Shown piece after piece: positions 63,995-64,000 of a DNA stretch of 64,000 nt (positions within the stretch are counted from its first letter, which is position 1; every line of letters starts with the position of its first letter). The notes beneath the pieces were generated by a model. The model saw nothing but the letters and a program-made list of their open reading frames with translations, did not search any database and had not been told where the DNA came from. Source of the stretch: Lelliottia amnigena (GTDB taxonomy: Bacteria > Pseudomonadota > Gammaproteobacteria > Enterobacterales > Enterobacteriaceae). The stretch spans positions 1,860,001-1,924,000 of the forward strand of contig LR134135.1 of assembly GCA_900635465.1 (NCBI GenBank). Direction: 5' to 3'. The position numbers were made by a program, and so were the translations under genes.

Positions 63995-64000
63995 ATGTCT
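63995..64000 (+). CDS. pntB: NAD(P) transhydrogenase subunit beta PntB, first two codons only
   Basis: ATG-TCT at 63995 follows AGGGGTAGCAT directly downstream of pntA, where pntB begins in enterobacteria. Only two codons are inside the window, so the call rests on position alone. Confidence 0.6.

Overview
The window is chromosomal DNA from a member of the Enterobacteriaceae, probably an Enterobacter/Leclercia-like relative of E. coli. Gene order follows the E. coli replication-terminus region almost without a break: ydhL-ydhF-sodC-ydhK-ydhJ-ydhI-slyA, slyB-anmK-mliC-pdxH-tyrS-pdxY-gstA-dtpA, nth-rsxEGDCBA-ydgK-cnu-blr-ydgJ-add-malY-malX-malI, ydgA-manA-fumA-fumC-tus, rstB, rstA-ydgC-folM-ydgI-ydgH-pntA(B). 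A Ter site next to tus confirms the terminus location. The hdhA/uid genes that lie between malI and ydgA in E. coli K-12 are absent. A nickel operon (nikABCDE-nikR, with a NikR operator) sits between tus and rstB, and a membrane diguanylate cyclase sits between slyA and slyB.

Region by region. 1-2.5 kb: start of an EptA-type transferase, ydhL, ydhF, sodC. 2.4-8.3 kb: ydhIJK efflux genes, slyA with its operator, diguanylate cyclase, slyB. 8.5-15.4 kb: anmK, mliC, pdxH, tyrS, pdxY, gstA, dtpA. 16-22.6 kb: the rsxABCDGE-nth operon, with a 96-bp tandem repeat in rsxC. 22.6-31.8 kb: ydgK, cnu, blr, ydgJ, add, the mal regulator/PTS genes and ydgA. 31.9-37.4 kb: manA, fumA, fumC, tus. 37.5-42.9 kb: nik operon. 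42.9-44.2 kb: rstB.

44.2-57.4 kb is an accessory island that splits the rstA-rstB two-component pair. A degenerate copy of the rstB 5' end remains beside rstA, and an integrase remnant lies beside the intact-position rstB start, as expected for site-specific integration at the rstB start. Island cargo: a VIT-type metal transporter; a tightly coupled five-gene operon (thermostable-hemolysin-family protein, acyl-CoA-synthetase-like ligase, haem-oxygenase-like diiron oxidase, SDR, periplasmic TPR protein); cytochrome b561; UspF; a LysR regulator divergent from a DsbA-family protein with a decayed WrbA-like gene; a secreted carboxylesterase; and a chromate transporter. The five-gene operon is the best candidate for an undescribed pathway.

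Quality warning: at least 13 single-base indels break 12 genes (ydhF, ydhK, tyrS, pdxY, rsxB, ydgA, nikE, rstB twice, VIT gene, diiron oxidase, SDR, ydgH). Correcting one base in each restores full-length family proteins. The essential tyrS is among them, so most are probably sequencing or assembly errors rather than real pseudogenes.
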